Shown one piece after another: positions 7,809 through 14,419 of a DNA stretch of 17,413 nucleotides. The notes under the pieces were generated by a model. That model had not been told where the DNA came from and made no database searches. It saw nothing but the letters and a program-made list of their open reading frames with translations. This DNA comes from CALGLS01 sp047626155 (GTDB taxonomy: Bacteria > Bacteroidota > Bacteroidia > Chitinophagales > Saprospiraceae): positions 1-17,413 of the forward strand of contig JBLHRR010000122.1 of assembly GCA_047626155.1 (NCBI GenBank), written 5' to 3'. The first letter of the stretch is position 1; each line of letters opens with the position of its first letter. A program made the translations under genes and the position numbers.

Positions 7809-9665
7809 ATGAGTAACTTCGTTGTATCCGCCAGAAAATACCGTCCTGCCCGCTTTGATGAAGTGGTTGGTCAGGAACATGTTTCAAAGACGTTAAAGAA
7901 TGCCTTACAGAATGATCACTTGGCACACGCCTTTCTCTTTTGTGGACCACGAGGGGTAGGTAAAACGACTTGTGCCCGTATTTTGGCAAAGGTACTCAAC
8001 TGTGAGAATCTAACAGAGGATCATGAAGCCTGTAATAAGTGTAATTCCTGTACTTCTTTTAATGACAATGCTTCTTTCAATATTACAGAATTAGATGCCG
8101 CGTCAAATAATAGCGTGGAACACATCCGTGCTTTAATCGAGCAGGTTCGCTTTCAACCACAGCAGGGGCAATATAAAGTGTTCATTATTGATGAGGTACA
8201 TATGTTGTCTTCTCAGGCTTTCAATGCCTTTCTGAAAACACTAGAGGAACCTCCTCCGTATGCTATTTTTATTTTAGCAACGACTGAAAAGCATAAAATA
8301 ATTCCAACAATACTTTCCCGTTGTCAAATTTTTGATTTTCGTCGAATTCAGGTTTCTGCGATGGTAGCGCATCTGAAAGGAATTTGCGCACAGGAAAATC
8401 TAGAAGCAGAGGAGGCTGCGCTTCATATCATTGCACAAAAAGCAGACGGAGCATTGAGAGATGCCTTGTCTATTTTCGATAGAATTGTAAGTGGCGTTTC
8501 CTCGAACGAAAGCGGAAAAACGTTATTGACCTATAAAAATGTAATCGAGAGCTTGAATGTTTTAGATTATGATTATTTCTTTCGAGTCGTAGATGCATTG
8601 TTAGAGGAGGATATGGCGAAAGTGATGTTGATCTTTGATGAGGTTCAACGGAATGGTTTTGAAGCGGATACCTTTATACTCGGTTTGGCAGAGCATGTTA
8701 GAAATGTGTTGGTTTGTAAAGATGCGCAAACATTACCTTTGTTAGAATTGAGTGAGGATTTGAAGTTGCGTTATCAAAAGCAAGCCAAATTAAGTCCGGG
8801 TTCCTTTTTGCTAACATTGTTGAACCTAGCGAATGATTGCGATGTCAATTACCGAATGGCTCGGAACAAAAAGCTGCATGTGGAAATGGCTTTGTTAAAG
8901 ATGACTTATGCTAACAGAGCTATTACAATGCCCCTTCAACCGGTGGCTCAAGCTCTCCCTGAAAAAAAAACGGCTAATTTAAGTGCTGCTGCTAAAGCAC
9001 CTGCGGCCACTATTCCGGTGGCACCACCTCCTCCTGTTGCGCCACCTCCTCGGGTGTCCGAAATTCAGGCTACCCAACCCGTAGACAAAACTCCAGCACC
9101 AGGAAATAATATTGTAAAACCTACAACTGGAACTACTCCATCTAAGGAGTCGGAAAAGCCAAAATCAACCAGTCCGAGTAAATTGACCGATGATTTACGG
9201 GTAAGTTCTAAGCATAATTTTCCAAAAATATCGAGTCTTGATGCTCTGGATAAATTAATAGACGAGGAGGGCCCCGAGGAACAATTAGAGTTAAATATAG
9301 AGTCATTAAGAGCAGCCTGGAAAGCTTATACGGATACGTTAGAATCTCCAACGACCCGGATGTCTTTTGAGCGAGCCACTTTAGGAGTGGAAGGTCAAAA
9401 TATAAAAGCACGTGTGGCCAGCCCAATGAGCAAATCTATGATTCAGGATGAGTCAACCTTTATGCCTTTTCTCAGGAAAGAACTAAAGAATAATAAACTA
9501 GTTTTAAATATTGAGGTTGATTCAACATTAGTACCTTCAACAGAAGCGAAAGAAGAGAAAGGGCCAAAGGCTTTTTCAGTAAAGGATAAATATGAGGCCA
9601 TGCGGGAAATCAACCCATTGATTGATGAGCTAATGGAACGTTTTGATTTGAAACCAGAGAAGTAG
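7809..9665 (+). CDS. dnaX: DNA polymerase III subunits gamma and tau
   Basis: This is the clamp-loader ATPase that loads the sliding clamp and, in its full-length tau form, tethers the polymerase. The AAA+ core is intact: YRPARFDEVVGQ (11-22), Walker A GPRGVGKT (46-53), zinc-binding C65/C75/C78/C81, Walker B FIIDEVHM (125-132), LATTE (156-160) and the SRC arginine-finger motif (170-172). The lid and domain III run to about 370. A Pro/Ala-rich linker (about 380-455, with PPPPVAPPP) leads into a tau-specific C-terminus ending at 618. Codons 385-388 contain nine consecutive A (8962-8970), a likely slippage site (separate entry). The gene starts 33 nt after the upstream stop, so it may be co-transcribed with that gene or use its own TAnnTTTG site. 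A hairpin at 9719-9737 probably ends the transcript. Confidence 0.96.
   Translation: MSNFVVSARKYRPARFDEVVGQEHVSKTLKNALQNDHLAHAFLFCGPRGVGKTTCARILAKVLNCENLTEDHEACNKCNSCTSFNDNASFNITELDAASNNSVEHIRALIEQVRFQPQQGQYKVFIIDEVHMLSSQAFNAFLKTLEEPPPYAIFILATTEKHKIIPTILSRCQIFDFRRIQVSAMVAHLKGICAQENLEAEEAALHIIAQKADGALRDALSIFDRIVSGVSSNESGKTLLTYKNVIESLNVLDYDYFFRVVDALLEEDMAKVMLIFDEVQRNGFEADTFILGLAEHVRNVLVCKDAQTLPLLELSEDLKLRYQKQAKLSPGSFLLTLLNLANDCDVNYRMARNKKLHVEMALLKMTYANRAITMPLQPVAQALPEKKTANLSAAAKAPAATIPVAPPPPVAPPPRVSEIQATQPVDKTPAPGNNIVKPTTGTTPSKESEKPKSTSPSKLTDDLRVSSKHNFPKISSLDALDKLIDEEGPEEQLELNIESLRAAWKAYTDTLESPTTRMSFERATLGVEGQNIKARVASPMSKSMIQDESTFMPFLRKELKNNKLVLNIEVDSTLVPSTEAKEEKGPKAFSVKDKYEAMREINPLIDELMERFDLKPEK
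8961..9000 (+). promoter_or_regulatory. Candidate dnaX frameshift/slippage site (A9 tract) producing a short gamma form
   Basis: The zero frame reads GAA AAA AAA ACG and contains the slippery heptamer A AAA AAA within nine A residues (8962-8970). A -1 shift or one inserted A gives AAC GGC then TAA at 8975-8977 (389 residues). A +1 shift or one deleted A gives CGG CTA ATT then TAA at 8980-8982 (390 residues). A weak hairpin, GTGCT (8983-8987) with AGCAC (8996-9000), begins 12 nt after the tract. The position, just after conserved domain III, is where gamma ends in known dnaX genes. Confidence 0.6.
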
Positions 9666-9718
9666 GTTACTTAAATGCTAGTTTTAAGACAATATAGAGC
9701 TATCTTATATTTTCAAGG

Positions 9719-9745
9719 AACAGGATCTATTCCTGTTTGTTTACT
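9719..9745 (+). terminator. Rho-independent terminator after dnaX
   Basis: AACAGGA (9719-9725) and TCCTGTT (9731-9737) form a perfect 7-bp stem with a 5-nt loop. It is followed by the T-rich TGTTTACTTT and lies about 54 nt after the dnaX stop, in line with the end of that transcript. Confidence 0.65.
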
Positions 9746-9787
9746 TTAGTAAATTATTATAAATATTCGGAAGTCTAATAAGTAGCG

Positions 9788-9804
9788 TATAAATCGAATT
9801 TATA
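9788..9804. promoter_or_regulatory. Palindrome overlapping the start region of the Crp/Fnr-type gene
   Basis: TATAAAT-CGA-ATTTATA is a perfect 7-bp inverted repeat with a 3-bp centre, ending 4 nt before the ATG at 9809. Its size suits binding by a dimeric regulator, and autoregulation by the following gene product is possible. It does not resemble the classic TTGAT-N4-ATCAA FNR site. AT-rich palindromes also arise by chance. Confidence 0.4.
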
Positions 9805-9808
9805 TATT

Positions 9809-10498
9809 ATGAGCGATCAATCTTTATGGTATCTGGAGAATATAGATGTAACTGGGATTTTTTGTCCACAGAAGCTTGGTAGTACAGATCATGCTCATAC
9901 TAAGAAAACATTCAAGAAAGGGGATTACATCTATCTTCCGAAAGAAGCATCTGATAGAATGTATTTTCTAACAGAGGGCCGGGTTAAAATCGGAAATTAT
10001 TCAGAAGGTGGAAAAGAACTTACCAAGGCGATCCTAAATCAAGGAGAAGTTTTTGGAGAGTTGTCTTTAGTTGGAGAGGATAAACGTCGCGATTTTGCAT
10101 TGGCGATGGAAGATACGACCACCTGTGTCATTTCTGTAGCGGAAATGAAAGGTTTAATGGTAGAGCATAGTGCCCTGAACCTATTTATGATGCGGATTAT
10201 GGGGTCAAGAGTTTTGCGAATGGAGCAGCGCTTAGAATCTTTGGTCTTTAAGGATTCCAGAACCAGAATTGTTGAGTTTCTAAAAGACCTGGGAGAGCGA
10301 AAAGGACAGCGCGTAGGCTATGAAATGCTTATCCGAAAATTTCTAACGCATCAAGAGATTGCGAACCTAACCGCAACATCCAGACAAACGGTTACCACGG
10401 TTCTTAACGAACTTAGAAATAAAAATATCCTGACCTTCAACCGAAAAAGATTACTGATTAGAGACATGGAAAAGCTCGCACAGGAAATGGAGACGTAA
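9809..10498 (+). CDS. Crp/Fnr-family transcriptional regulator
   Basis: The 229-residue product has the two-domain plan of the family. A cyclic-nucleotide-binding-type beta roll spans about 33-118 (FKKGDYIYLPKEASDRMYFL, then GEVFGELSLVG at 79-89), followed by a long dimerisation helix (about 120-145) and a C-terminal winged helix with helix-turn-helix THQEIANLTATSRQTVTTVL (180-199). The phosphate-contact segment reads KRRDFALA where Crp has RSAW, so cAMP binding is uncertain. Only one Cys (C19) lies near the N-terminus, so an FNR-type iron-sulfur cluster is unlikely. The regulated signal cannot be named. The gene is preceded by a palindrome at 9788-9804 that may be its own operator. pyrD follows 58 nt downstream, with its own promoter candidate in the gap. 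Confidence 0.88.
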   Translation: MSDQSLWYLENIDVTGIFCPQKLGSTDHAHTKKTFKKGDYIYLPKEASDRMYFLTEGRVKIGNYSEGGKELTKAILNQGEVFGELSLVGEDKRRDFALAMEDTTTCVISVAEMKGLMVEHSALNLFMMRIMGSRVLRMEQRLESLVFKDSRTRIVEFLKDLGERKGQRVGYEMLIRKFLTHQEIANLTATSRQTVTTVLNELRNKNILTFNRKRLLIRDMEKLAQEMET

Positions 10499-10513
10499 AG
10501 CAAATAGTTTTCT

Positions 10514-10521
10514 TACTTTTG
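10514..10521 (+). promoter_or_regulatory. Candidate -7 promoter element for pyrD
   Basis: TACTTTTG is an exact TAnnTTTG match in the 58-nt gap before pyrD. It would give a leader of roughly 30 nt before the GTG at 10557. The -33 region lies in the end of the upstream gene and has no clear TTG. Confidence 0.45.
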
Positions 10522-10556
10522 TGGGAAAATGTATTCGTCATTAAACCGCTGCTACT

Positions 10557-11594
10557 GTGTACAAATTAATAATCAAACCTTTTCTCTTTTTACTCTCTCC
10601 TGAAAAGGCGCACCACTTCACCGTAAAATCTTTTTCCTTTTTATTAGCTATTCCATTACTGGGAAGTTTATTGCGCAGCTTTTTTACTGTGAAAAATAAA
10701 AAATTGAATCGGAACTTCATGGGCTTGCACTTTGATAATCCCGTAGGTTTGGCTGCAGGATTTGATAAGGATGGAAAGTATTTTCATAGTATGGCCGCTC
10801 TTGGTTTTGGATTTATAGAACTGGGAACGGTTACGCCAAAGGGACAAGATGGAAACCCTCAACCGCGCCTATTTCGTTTGCCAAAAGATGAAGGCCTCAT
10901 CAATCGAATGGGCTTCAATAATGACGGTGTAGAAATGTTAGTAGAGCGACTGAAGAAAAAAGGTAAGCCACGTAATGTTATTGTTGGAGGAAATATTGGG
11001 AAGAACAAGGTAACTCCAAATGAAAAAGCCGCAGATGATTACCTCTACTGTTTCGAAGCACTTTTCCCTTGGGTTGATTACTTCGTTGTAAATGTCAGCT
11101 CTCCAAACACCCCCAACCTTCGGGCACTTCAGGACAAGGAACCTTTGACCCGGTTACTATCTCTCCTCATGGATGAAAACAAAAAGAAGGAGGCTCCAAA
11201 ACCCGTTCTTCTAAAAATAGCGCCTGACTTAACCGAAGGCCAACTCGATGACATTCTCCAGATCGTAACAGACACTGGAATCGATGGAATCATTGCAACG
11301 AATACCACGATTTCTCGAAAGGGATTGAATGAATCGCCCAAAAGCATTGAAGCGATTGGTAACGGAGGCCTTAGCGGAAAACCTGTCAGACATCGGTCCA
11401 CAGAAGTCATTAAATACCTTTATGAAAAGTCGGGTAAGAAATTATTTATCATAGGCGTTGGCGGTATCGTAAAGCCAGAAGATGCGCTGGAAAAATTAGC
11501 TGCCGGAGCTGCTCTGGTACAAGTGTATAGCGGCTTAGTCTATGAAGGGCCAATGATGATCAGAAGAATCAATACGGCAATATTAAAGAGCTAA
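10557..11594 (+). CDS. pyrD: Dihydroorotate dehydrogenase (quinone), class 2
   Basis: This FMN enzyme oxidises dihydroorotate to orotate in pyrimidine biosynthesis, passing electrons to the quinone pool at the inner face of the inner membrane. The 345 residues begin with the class 2 membrane-associating helices (about 1-40, MYKLIIKPFLFLLSPEKAHH). They continue with the FMN barrel: GLAAGFDKDG (64-73), ELGTVTPKGQDGNPQPRLFR (88-107), NRMGFNNDG (116-124), the catalytic Ser in NVSSPNTPNLR (179-189), KIAPDL (220-225), ATNTT (247-251), GGLSGKP (270-276) and IIGVGGI (298-304). The start codon is GTG; an in-frame TAA (10542-10544) a few codons upstream excludes a longer protein, and the resulting N-terminus matches the family. 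All key residues are present. Confidence 0.97.
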   Translation: MYKLIIKPFLFLLSPEKAHHFTVKSFSFLLAIPLLGSLLRSFFTVKNKKLNRNFMGLHFDNPVGLAAGFDKDGKYFHSMAALGFGFIELGTVTPKGQDGNPQPRLFRLPKDEGLINRMGFNNDGVEMLVERLKKKGKPRNVIVGGNIGKNKVTPNEKAADDYLYCFEALFPWVDYFVVNVSSPNTPNLRALQDKEPLTRLLSLLMDENKKKEAPKPVLLKIAPDLTEGQLDDILQIVTDTGIDGIIATNTTISRKGLNESPKSIEAIGNGGLSGKPVRHRSTEVIKYLYEKSGKKLFIIGVGGIVKPEDALEKLAAGAALVQVYSGLVYEGPMMIRRINTAILKS

Positions 11595-11915
11595 CGAAAT
11601 ATGGCATATTGGCAATTTTTACTAGAATCAAATAAAGCAATTCCGAAGAAAGATTAATTAATCAAAATTTTAATATCAAAATCAAAAAACCAAGACATAT
11701 AAATCACGATAGAAGATTTTGATTTTAAAATCCTCCCTTGGCATCAATTTTGGACTAATCCCCCCGATAGCGGAACCTATCCGACAACACTTCCCCTGAT
11801 TATTAGCTTTATCAAAACGAAATAACTGTGCGCTCTTTTTCCCAAGAACAAGGGCTAGATTTGGCGTCTGTACTATAACAGCGCTGGAATAGTTATTTGC
11901 TAAAATCATTGGCTT
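11595..11915. other. Intergenic region after pyrD without a convincing gene
   Basis: This is AT-rich at its left end, with an inverted repeat AAAATCAAAA (11678-11687) and TTTTGATTTT (11717-11726) around a 29-nt loop. An 18-codon frame (11601-11657) and a 75-codon minus-strand frame (11682-11909) exist. Neither has a recognisable motif, hydrophobic pattern or start context, and I do not call them. A decayed gene or a repeat remnant is possible. Confidence 0.4.
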
Positions 11916-12077
11916 ATGTTGGGGATATGTATTCTGTATTTATTATTGGGCATTAACTTAGTGAATATGATTACTGAGAAACATTTAACAGTTGTTAAAG
12001 ATGTTCGCTTTTGGTTGATAGTTCTTTGTTTGTCAATCCTGATCGTTATGACAGCGGTTGGCTATCCGAATTATTGA
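11916..12077 (+). CDS. Small two-helix membrane protein (hypothetical)
   Basis: An ATG-started frame of 53 residues encodes two hydrophobic stretches, MLGICILYLLLGINLVNMI (1-19) and WLIVLCLSILIVMTAVGY (33-50), separated by a short charged loop containing TEKHLTVVKDVR. An in-frame TAA at 11901-11903 limits any extension. The design is that of a small inner-membrane hairpin protein with a polar turn. A strong intrinsic terminator begins about 28 nt after its stop on the same strand, which supports transcription through it. I do not recognise a family, and hydrophobic small frames also arise by chance in AT-rich DNA, so the call is moderate to weak. Confidence 0.45.
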   Translation: MLGICILYLLLGINLVNMITEKHLTVVKDVRFWLIVLCLSILIVMTAVGYPNY

Positions 12078-12105
12078 TTTAGAAACACACTTTACGAAAA
12101 AAAAG

Positions 12106-12140
12106 AAGCCTGCTCAGTATTATACTGGGGAGGCTTTTTG
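12106..12140 (+). terminator. Strong intrinsic terminator, probably bidirectional
   Basis: AAGCCT (12106-12111) pairs with AGGCTT (12131-12136), and CTCAGTA (12113-12119) with TACTGGG (12123-12129), with one G-G mismatch and a 3-nt loop. TTTTT follows on the plus strand. An A-run (12097-12104) precedes it, giving a T-run on the minus strand, so it may end transcription from both sides. Confidence 0.8.
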
Positions 12141-12161
12141 TATTAGACCCTTCGTTGTAAC

Positions 12162-12196
12162 AAAAGAAGCCCCCGCAAAAAATGCAGGAGCTTCTT
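12162..12196 (-). terminator. Terminator of the acyl-CoA dehydrogenase gene
   Basis: AAGAAGC (12164-12170) pairs with GCTTCTT (12190-12196). Inner pairs between 12172-12177 and 12183-12188 have one mismatch, and the loop is A-rich on the plus strand. On the minus strand the stem ends in CTTCTTTTG. It lies 28 nt past the stop of the dehydrogenase gene, the expected place. Confidence 0.65.
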
Positions 12197-12223
12197 AAAT
12201 ATTTCGTCAAGTTATAAATTCTC

Positions 12224-14035
12224 TTAGAAGCAGTATGCGTTTTTCTCAATCAACTGAGCTGCAACGATTCTGCGTAATACTTTTACATTTACAGGCTCAT
12301 ACTTAGTGAAACGCTTGATGCCCATCAACATAGGCTTAAGCAACTCTCCTTCTGCAAAAGAACAAACAGCATCACTTCCGTTCTTTGCCATTCGGGCCGT
12401 TGCATCAGAGATGAATGTTTTTAGAATCGCATCGTAAACCTCCTGCTCAATGTTTTTGCCCTCCATTTCTGACAACTTCTCTACTCTCAATAACAATGAC
12501 TCTGCAAGGAAAGTATCGATCATCATGTCAGCAACGTTCATTAGGACTTCCTGCTCTTCTTTCAAATTCAGTTTACCATCCATCTGCATTTTAGCAGCGG
12601 CACCGGCCACCATTAAAATGGCTTTTTTGAATTCTTTTACCGCTTTATGTTCCGCAGAATAAGGAGCATCGGAGTGATCAAAACTCGGCATACTGGCCAA
12701 TTCTTTTTGAACTTCCCAGGCTGGCCCTACGATATCCAAGTTCCCTTTCATTGCCTTTTTCAACAACATATCTACGGTTAGCAAACGGTTGATTTCGTTG
12801 GTACCTTCATATATTTTTGCGATACGTGCATCTCGATAAGAACGTGCAGCAGTACCTTCTTCAGAGAAGCCCATGCCACCATGAATCTGTACCGTTTCAT
12901 CTACTACGTAATCCAGTGTGTCTGAACCGGCTACTTTTAGCATCGCACATTCTACCGCATATTCCTCAGCTGCAACCAATTTCGCTTCCTCAAATGTTTT
13001 ACCTTCTTCTTTCAACGCAGTTATCTTATCCTGCATTAAATCAGAGACTCTATACATCGCGCTATCAACAGCGAATACTCTGATGGTTTGTTCTGCTAAC
13101 TTATACTTGATGGCTCCAAAATTAGAAATAGGCTGTTTGAATTGCTTACGTTCATTGGCGTATTGAATAGCCGTGGTGATACTTGCTTTTGAGCCACCAT
13201 TGCTCAATACACATAACTTGAAACGGCCGACGTTCAGCACATTGAAAGCAATCAGATGACCTTTTCCAATATCTCCTAACAAATTGTTTGCAGGTACTTT
13301 TGCATTTTCAAAAAACACCTGACGAGTAGAAGAACCTTTGATTCCCAATTTTAGCTCTTCTGCTCCAAGAGACATCCCTTCTGTTCCTTTTTCTACGATG
13401 AAGCCTGTAAACTTATCGCCATCAATTTGAGCAAAAACTATGAAGACATCTGCAAAACCTGCATTGGTAATCCACATTTTTTGTCCATTCAAAACATAGT
13501 GCTTACCATCATCACTGAGTTCCGCTTTTGTTTTTGCCGCTAAGGCATCCGAACCAGAACTAGGCTCTGTCAAACAGTAAGAAGCTTTTAATTCACCGGT
13601 AATTAAGCCCGGCAAATATTTTTCTTTCTGCTCCTGAGTGCCGTAATATAAAATCGGCAACATTCCGATTCCGGTATGTGCCGCATAAGTCGTATTGAAA
13701 GAACCCGCCGGGCCCATTGTATCGCAAATCAAGGTATTGGTATTGGTATCCATTTCCATACCTCCGAGGCTTTCCGGCATATGAGAACCGAGTAAACCAA
13801 GGGCGCCCATTTTTTTAAGGATGCTTACGGATAAGCCCTCTTCCATCTTCTCGATTCTGTCCATGTTGGGCAACACCTCTGCGTTCAGAAAGTCAACGAC
13901 CATGTCCTTGACCATTAATTGTTCGTCGTTAAAATCTTCTGGTATGAAGGTATCTTGCGCTTTGGAATCTTTAATTAAGAATTCACCGCCCTTTAGTATT
14001 TCGGCGGAAGCTAATGTATCTGGATTCTTTGTCAT
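12224..14035 (-). CDS. Acyl-CoA dehydrogenase (long, about 600-residue form)
   Basis: This FAD enzyme makes the alpha,beta-double bond in acyl-CoA, the first step of beta-oxidation, passing electrons to electron-transfer flavoprotein. The 603 residues contain the N-terminal helical domain (about 35-150), the beta domain opening with signature YCLTEPSSGSDA (153-164) and WITN (188-191), and the C-terminal helical domain. Signature two is HGGMGFSEEGTAARSYRDAR (385-404) followed by IYEGTNE (408-414); E410 is the expected catalytic base. An extra helical tail (about 430-603) marks the longer VLCAD-like class rather than the roughly 380-residue short forms. Chain-length preference cannot be read from the sequence. 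The gene stands alone with its own terminator; two palindromic repeats 36-116 nt upstream of the ATG suggest dedicated control. No thiolase or hydratase gene is adjacent in the window. Confidence 0.93.
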   Translation of the reverse strand: MTKNPDTLASAEILKGGEFLIKDSKAQDTFIPEDFNDEQLMVKDMVVDFLNAEVLPNMDRIEKMEEGLSVSILKKMGALGLLGSHMPESLGGMEMDTNTNTLICDTMGPAGSFNTTYAAHTGIGMLPILYYGTQEQKEKYLPGLITGELKASYCLTEPSSGSDALAAKTKAELSDDGKHYVLNGQKMWITNAGFADVFIVFAQIDGDKFTGFIVEKGTEGMSLGAEELKLGIKGSSTRQVFFENAKVPANNLLGDIGKGHLIAFNVLNVGRFKLCVLSNGGSKASITTAIQYANERKQFKQPISNFGAIKYKLAEQTIRVFAVDSAMYRVSDLMQDKITALKEEGKTFEEAKLVAAEEYAVECAMLKVAGSDTLDYVVDETVQIHGGMGFSEEGTAARSYRDARIAKIYEGTNEINRLLTVDMLLKKAMKGNLDIVGPAWEVQKELASMPSFDHSDAPYSAEHKAVKEFKKAILMVAGAAAKMQMDGKLNLKEEQEVLMNVADMMIDTFLAESLLLRVEKLSEMEGKNIEQEVYDAILKTFISDATARMAKNGSDAVCSFAEGELLKPMLMGIKRFTKYEPVNVKVLRRIVAAQLIEKNAYCF

Positions 14036-14070
14036 CTTCTTAATGGTGATTTTTATTAATTGAAGAAATG

Positions 14071-14088
14071 TTTTTAGCGAATTTTCGC
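14071..14088. promoter_or_regulatory. Palindromic direct repeat, copy 1, candidate operator
   Basis: TTTTTAGCGAATTTTCGC, containing the inverted repeat AGCGAA-TT-TTCGCT (to 14089), lies about 36 nt upstream of the dehydrogenase ATG. An identical 18-mer lies 63 bp further upstream. Its place and symmetry suggest a repressor site, for example for an acyl-CoA-responsive regulator, but the protein is not identified. Confidence 0.55.
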
Positions 14089-14133
14089 TTAAAGTTAATG
14101 ATATTATACCATAATGTAAAGGGTGAAGATGAC

Positions 14134-14151
14134 TTTTTAGCGAATTTTCGC
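14134..14151. promoter_or_regulatory. Palindromic direct repeat, copy 2, candidate operator
   Basis: This is a second exact copy of TTTTTAGCGAATTTTCGC, offset by 63 bp (about six helical turns) from copy 1. Here the sequence continues GAAAAA, so a further perfect palindrome TTTTCGCGAAAA (14146-14157) overlaps its end. The arrangement could allow two dimers to bind on one DNA face. Confidence 0.55.
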
Positions 14152-14381
14152 GAAAAATCTACGTTTTCTTGCATGTTATTCATCCAAAAGGTCATAATGC
14201 AGTCGTTTTGTCCCGATAGGATCGAGTGGTGAATGAGGTGTCTAGAAGGAATAGGAAAGGAGGAACTCTGTAATAAAGAGGCAATTGTTATTCCAAATAG
14301 TTTCAGAAATGATTACTTAGAATTGTTTTATAGGTAGGAGAAAATATTAGGTGTTTCTAGTCTATATACTTGTTGAAAAGT

Positions 14382-14413
14382 TGACAAAAAAGGGGAGGAA
14401 GTGAAAGCTTCTC
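14382..14413 (-). terminator. Probable terminator of the outer-membrane receptor gene
   Basis: On the minus strand GAGAAG (14413-14408) pairs with CTTCCTC (14401-14395) with one bulge and a 6-nt loop, followed by CCCC and TTTTTT (14391-14386). It begins 7 nt past the receptor stop. The stem is short, so confidence is moderate. Confidence 0.45.
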
Positions 14414-14419
14414 GCATTA

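Larger units (their letters stand above)
14036..14419. other. Intergenic region upstream of the acyl-CoA dehydrogenase gene
   Basis: About 384 bases lie between two minus-strand genes. The right-hand 40 bases hold the terminator of the upstream receptor gene. The left part, next to the dehydrogenase start, contains the twin palindromic repeats listed separately. The middle has only short frames, such as a 34-codon one near 14233, with no recognisable product. No exact TAnnTTTG match was found on the minus strand. Confidence 0.5.

Noticed and set aside
8998..9060. Short CCACCTCCT-type repeats in dnaX that might be a tandem repeat
   Set aside because: They encode the Pro-rich linker common in the tau subunit and need no further explanation.
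11601..11657. 18-codon frame MAYWQFLLESNKAIPKKD just after pyrD
   Set aside because: It is too short to support, with no conserved motif or terminator tied to it.
11682..11909. 75-codon minus-strand frame after pyrD
   Set aside because: It has no recognisable motif or family, no helpful start context, and overlaps an inverted repeat; it is probably a chance frame or remnant.
14233..14337. 34-codon plus-strand frame in the gap before the receptor gene
   Set aside because: It has no hydrophobic segment or motif, and the surrounding DNA is ordinary non-coding sequence.
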